Of a stretch of 34,732 nucleotides of DNA, positions 32,040 through 34,732 are shown piece after piece (positions within the stretch are counted from its first letter, which is position 1; each line of letters begins with the position of its first letter). The stretch is from Chloroflexota bacterium. GTDB taxonomy: Bacteria > Chloroflexota > Anaerolineae > J102. The notes beneath the pieces are model-generated. The model saw only the letters and a list, made by a program, of their open reading frames with translations, made no database searches and was not told the origin of the DNA. The position numbers were made by a program, and so were the translations under genes. The stretch covers positions 1-34,732 of the forward strand of contig JAADII010000160.1 of the NCBI GenBank assembly GCA_013151415.1. Reading direction: 5' to 3'.

Positions 32040-32261
32040 TTACGAGGGAGCTGACCCGACCTTATCTTCGTCCGCTTCAAAATGGGTCGAGTCGTGATCC
32101 ATGCCAAAGCCCACCAACAAGAGATGGAGCGCCGGGCATATGAGCAGCAATCCCACCAAAAGGACGATGCTGACCTGGATTTGGAACCAAAGGATGGCGA
32201 TCAGAGCCAGAAGCGGGATCGCGCAAGCGATTATCATGAGGGCAAGATGTTTTCGCGTCAT
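32040..32261 (-). CDS. Small two-helix membrane protein, DUF2933-like
   Basis: A 73-residue protein with two predicted membrane helices (about 6-27 and 30-52) and an acidic/His tail, MDHDSTHFEADEDK. The pattern LLLICPALHLLLVGFGMDHD resembles DUF2933 proteins, which have a Cys-Pro and His/Met-rich end and often sit near metal-handling genes; this match is from memory. The ATG overlaps the stop of the truncated FAD gene upstream (ATGA). GAGAAGAGGA just precedes the start. It is followed 127 nt later by the histidine kinase gene. Function unknown. Confidence 0.6.
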   Translation of the reverse strand: MTRKHLALMIIACAIPLLALIAILWFQIQVSIVLLVGLLLICPALHLLLVGFGMDHDSTHFEADEDKVGSAPS

Positions 32262-32569
32262 TCCTCTTCTCCAGTGGTCGCGGGCCCCGCTAAACCAGGA
32301 AGCAGCGGCGCCGCGGAGGGGAATCCGGTGAGATGGCGTCGAAAAGGCAAGGCGCGCTTCGAGGTGTGCAGCGCCGGCCGTCTATGAATCTGGCGGATCG
32401 ACGCCTTCAGCCCCAATGACTCCAGCGTGGAGACCAACGCACCGCATGCCGAGGTCTGGCCGGCGCCAATGGGCTTGGGGCTTAGCAACAGGACGCGCTT
32501 GCCGCGCCATGGGGCGGCGACGGCCAGGCCGGCAAAACTGGCCCCGGCGATGATGACGTCGTAGCTCAT
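32258..32569 (-). pseudogene. Truncated FAD-dependent oxidoreductase (geranylgeranyl-reductase-like) remnant
   Basis: The first 70 or so codons encode an FAD-binding start, MSYDVIIAGASFAGLAVAAP, then KPIGAGQTSACGALVSTLES and RRPALHTSKRAL. These resemble the N-terminus of geranylgeranyl-reductase-type flavoproteins, which normally exceed 300 residues. After about residue 75 the similarity ends, and the frame runs out after 103 residues in unrelated Pro/Ala-rich sequence. The FAD loop is GASFAG instead of GxGxxG, but this occurs in the family. No continuation of the family was seen in other frames downstream, so this looks like a deletion product. It overlaps the small membrane protein start by 4 nt. 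Confidence 0.6.
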
Positions 32570-33002
32570 AAGAGTTGACTTGAAAGCGAGGATAATCTTT
32601 TGGCTCAGGCCCGATTTTGGGTTGCTGCACCGGGATGGCGCAGAGGGCAGGACGAGCGCCGTCATCGCGCCGTTCGATGAAAGTCAGGGAGATCACTGGC
32701 GCATATGGGGCGCTCGCAGGGCTGAAGGGCCGTCACGCCATAGGGACAACCCTTCAACCCTGTTTCCAGTATACATCTATTGCCGTTGCTTATATAGAGC
32801 GAATTCACCCATGCGCAGCGCGCCAATATGCCTATCCAAACTCAGCCCCTATTGCGCCATCACGCGCCGACAGCGCAATGCCAAAGCGCCGACGCAAGGA
32901 TAATGGTGAATTGCCCGCGTGGCCCCTGGTTGTCTTTTGAACATGACGAGAAAAAGAACCGCCGCAAAACCGAGGCGTGATGCACGCATTACATTCATGC
33001 GC
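32570..33002. other. Gene-free spacer with one hairpin
   Basis: No convincing gene. CAGGGCTGAAGGG (32717-32729) and CCCTTCAACCCTG (32750-32762) form a 13-bp stem with one mismatch and a 20-nt loop, with no T-run on either side. The part 32850-32940 encodes, on the minus strand, a short RGHAGN...LRRRF stretch vaguely like the C-terminus of some transposases, too weak to call. The region may be a scar of the event that truncated the FAD gene. Confidence 0.5.
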
Positions 33003-34235
33003 TCAGGGAGCAATGGTGATTTCGCCTGAGAACGACTCATGAGGAATGGAATGGGGTTGCGTGCTAGTAAGAACGTCGTCGCTCCAGGTAAGAGGCGTGG
33101 TTCCGATGCGAACAGGGCGAAATTTAATGCTGGCGAGCGTCCCCGAACCGGAAGCGCCTTGTGCGTCGCCATAAGTGAAGGCGCCCACCGTGATGACGCC
33201 TTGTGCATTATCGATGGTGAAAGGAAGGAACACGACTTGACGTCCGGTCGTCGCCAAGAAGGGGCCAAGATAGGCGCTTTGGGCCTCCACGATGGTGGGT
33301 TCGAAATGCAATGTGAACTGGTAAGCCCCCAGATCGCTGACATTCTCGACGGCAATGTCGAGAACGAAGTCTCCCCCAGCCAAACTATGGGTGGCGGAAA
33401 TAGGTTGAGCGAAAAGCGTTGTTCCGGGCAAAGGCGTGGGCGTAAGCGTGGGCGAGGGTGTGATGGTGGGCGTGGGCGTAAACGTGGGCATGGATGTGGA
33501 GGTGGGCGTAGGCGTAAACGTGGGCGAGGGTGTAATAGTCGGCGAAGGCGAGGGTGTGATCGGAGCCTTCTGCAACGTGACGCTCCCTTCAAGACCAGAG
33601 GCGGGAATCAGCGAGCCGTGTGTGTTTGTCAATCGAACCTTCGACCAGCTCAACGACGCGACGCCCGCTTTGAGAGGCCGGAAATGAATGATGGCGAGCA
33701 CGCCTCTCCCACTCGCGCCGGCCGCATCTCCCGAAGAAAGTGCGCCAAACTCCAGCACGCCCTTTGCGTTGTCGATGCTGGGTCCAATGATGGCGATAGA
33801 GCGTCCCGTCTCGGTTAACATAGGGCCGGCTTCCACATCCAACGCCTGGAGCAAGCCGGGATCGTAATGGAGCGTAAACCGAAAATCGCTCAAATCGACG
33901 ACGTCGCGTACAACGATGTCCAACGTAAACTCGCTTTCGGCCACACTGTGCACCGCATCGAGAGGCGACGGCGCCAGTTGCGGCTGAACAAAGCGTTGAT
34001 TTTGAATGAAGGGGAAAAAATGCGCTCGGTTCTGCGCTTCGGGCTGAAAATGCGTTTGGGCGCGAGGCGTGGACAAACTCTCGACCTGAGCCGCAGTGCG
34101 ATCGGGCGCGTAGAAATAGGAGAATGCGCGCGCGCGAATAACGAACGAGAGGGCCAAAAGCGCGACCATGAAAACAAGCGTTTTCCCATAATAGAAACGT
34201 CGCGTTCGCCAAGGACGAAGGTGGCGTCGAGTCAT
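33003..34235 (-). CDS. Membrane-anchored protein with two cohesin-like domains and a Thr/Pro linker
   Basis: A 410-residue exported protein. A basic start (MTRRHLRPWRTRRFYYGK) leads into one hydrophobic helix (about 18-34), a signal anchor or signal peptide. Two related beta-sandwich domains follow (about 90-222 and 272-410). Both show the cohesin-type pattern: LDIVV-LSDFRFTLHYDP in the first and LDIAVENVSDLGAYQFTLHF in the second, then IDNAxGV, SGxGxLAxIxFRP and a closing LxWSxxxLT. Between them lies a linker of about 48 residues of Thr, Pro and Ser. Cohesins bind dockerins, and the neighbouring upstream gene ends in a dockerin. The start at 34235 follows AGGA and is chosen because the basic/hydrophobic signal begins there. 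Confidence 0.8.
   Translation of the reverse strand: MTRRHLRPWRTRRFYYGKTLVFMVALLALSFVIRARAFSYFYAPDRTAAQVESLSTPRAQTHFQPEAQNRAHFFPFIQNQRFVQPQLAPSPLDAVHSVAESEFTLDIVVRDVVDLSDFRFTLHYDPGLLQALDVEAGPMLTETGRSIAIIGPSIDNAKGVLEFGALSSGDAAGASGRGVLAIIHFRPLKAGVASLSWSKVRLTNTHGSLIPASGLEGSVTLQKAPITPSPSPTITPSPTFTPTPTSTSMPTFTPTPTITPSPTLTPTPLPGTTLFAQPISATHSLAGGDFVLDIAVENVSDLGAYQFTLHFEPTIVEAQSAYLGPFLATTGRQVVFLPFTIDNAQGVITVGAFTYGDAQGASGSGTLASIKFRPVRIGTTPLTWSDDVLTSTQPHSIPHESFSGEITIAP
33428..33560 (-). repeat. Coding minisatellite for the Thr/Pro linker
   Basis: On the plus strand the words GTGGGCGT, GCGTAAACGTGGGC and GTGGGCGAGGGTGT recur (for example GTGGGCGAGGGTGT at 33448-33461 and 33519-33532). They encode the TPTPT/TPSPT linker of the cohesin-like protein. 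All units keep the reading frame. Confidence 0.75.
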
Positions 34236-34293
34236 ATTCCTAAACCTCGTTGAAGAGAAAGTGCCCGGTGTGACTTCATGCTTCTGACAACTC

Positions 34294-34732
34294 TCACAAC
34301 GCATCTCGCCAGGCTGCAACCACCCGCATGATGTCCATGACATCGATCACGCAATCGCCGTCGAAATCGTAAGCATCGTTGTATTGCGCGTCGCCGCAGC
34401 GTCGATTCCAGGCATTGGCCACCAGCATGACATCGACGATGTCGATGACCCCGCTGTTATCAACATCGAAGTTCACCACGCGGACTGTGATCCACCCATC
34501 GTCGGAAAGAGCGCCGTCGGTGATGGTGTAATTGAAACCATCCACGCCAATGAAATTGGGATCAGGGATGTAAGTGATCTTGCGGTCGGGCACGGGAATG
34601 GGTTGATTAGGCTGAAGATGAACAGCGCCATGGGCCGCGTCTCCCACCGAACTCACATTGATATTATCGCCGTCGATGTCTGTATCATTGGTCAGCGCGC
34701 TGAACGTGATGGGTTGATTCCTGCCGGTCACT
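34294..34732 (-). CDS. C-terminal part of a dockerin-bearing surface protein (cut by the window edge)
   Basis: Partial; the N-terminus lies beyond the right edge. The visible 145 or so residues start in a cadherin-like/VCBS-type repeat (NDTDIDGDNINVSSVGDAAH, then ITYIPDPNFIGVDGFNYTIT). The protein ends in a dockerin with two calcium-binding F-hand repeats: DVDNSGVIDIVDVMLVANAW and DFDGDCVIDVMDIMRVVAAW. Two cysteines (in RRCGDA and DGDCVID) could form a disulfide. The gene stops 58 nt before the cohesin-like gene on the same strand, so the two are likely co-transcribed and may interact outside the cell. Confidence 0.85.
   Translation of the reverse strand, partial: VTGRNQPITFSALTNDTDIDGDNINVSSVGDAAHGAVHLQPNQPIPVPDRKITYIPDPNFIGVDGFNYTITDGALSDDGWITVRVVNFDVDNSGVIDIVDVMLVANAWNRRCGDAQYNDAYDFDGDCVIDVMDIMRVVAAWRDAL

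Noticed and set aside
32850-32945. Transposase C-terminus remnant (RGHAGN...LRRRF pattern on the minus strand)
   Set aside because: Resemblance to ISAs1-type transposase ends is limited to a few residues, with no terminal repeats or longer match; it could be chance.
32849-33592. 247-codon minus-strand frame over the cohesin-like gene
   Set aside because: It reads the Thr/Pro linker minisatellite in another frame as an Arg/Pro/His-rich string; the cohesin frame shows clear domains.
1-34732. tRNA, rRNA, CRISPR arrays and intact insertion sequences
   Set aside because: I scanned the spacers for tRNA arm motifs, regularly spaced repeats with unique spacers, and terminal inverted repeats with a transposase, and found none.

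Overview
The window looks like chromosomal DNA of a member of the Chloroflexota, probably an Anaerolineae- or Caldilineae-like lineage. This is inferred from gene content and style: a GC-rich genome with lipoprotein-anchored binding proteins, a Gram-positive/b6f-like split cytochrome b complex, a membrane-anchored di-heme cytochrome c, a lipoprotein cupredoxin, a DUF5678-like small protein, cohesin and dockerin modules outside a cellulosome, and spacers filled with short degenerate 'word' repeats. No rRNA, tRNA, CRISPR array or intact mobile element was found.

Region by region. 1-430 is a gene-free spacer with two large imperfect inverted repeats. 431-4411 (minus strand) holds dnaB, a bifunctional-nuclease-family (DUF151) gene and a patatin-like phospholipase fused to a cyclic-nucleotide-binding domain. 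4729-6755 (plus) is sucC-sucD. 6817-10908 (minus) is ugpB-ugpA-ugpE followed by a NagD-type HAD phosphatase, a plausible glycerol-3-phosphate uptake and dephosphorylation operon. 11207-14917 (plus) has a small DUF5678-like protein on a nearly leaderless promoter, a trehalose synthase-type GH13 enzyme and a solitary urocanate hydratase. 14944-15861 (minus) is a diacylglycerol-kinase-family lipid kinase. 16146-21059 (plus) carries asnS, a WecA/TagO-type phosphoglycosyltransferase, ribonuclease Z, a SAM methyltransferase and a small hypothetical protein. 21143-23740 (minus) has an 8-cysteine small protein overlapping lysA, and an EamA transporter.

The most distinctive block is 23959-31912, all on the minus strand. 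A PAS histidine kinase with a cysteine cluster beside its phospho-acceptor helix overlaps the gene of an OmpR/PhoB-type response regulator. Next comes a promoter whose -35 region is replaced by two perfect 7-bp direct repeats separated by 4 bp, the classical operator layout of OmpR/PhoB regulators. That promoter leads into a GltD-like flavoprotein with two ferredoxin-type domains, a blue-copper lipoprotein, cytochrome b6-like and subunit IV-like proteins, a Rieske protein and a di-heme cytochrome c. A 44-residue membrane protein with its own promoter and a terminator closes the block. I read this as a redox-regulated quinol:cytochrome c/cupredoxin oxidoreductase module coupled to an NAD(P)H- or ferredoxin-linked flavoprotein.

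The right edge (32040-34732, minus) has a small DUF2933-like membrane protein, a truncated FAD-oxidoreductase remnant, a two-cohesin-like-domain membrane-anchored protein with a Thr/Pro linker, and the C-terminus of a dockerin-bearing protein cut by the window edge. The last two may be an interacting surface pair.

Starts were moved from the longest possible reading frame wherever a Shine-Dalgarno sequence, a signal peptide or a spacer repeat argued for an internal codon. All functional calls come from reading motifs and remembered family sequences; no database search was run.
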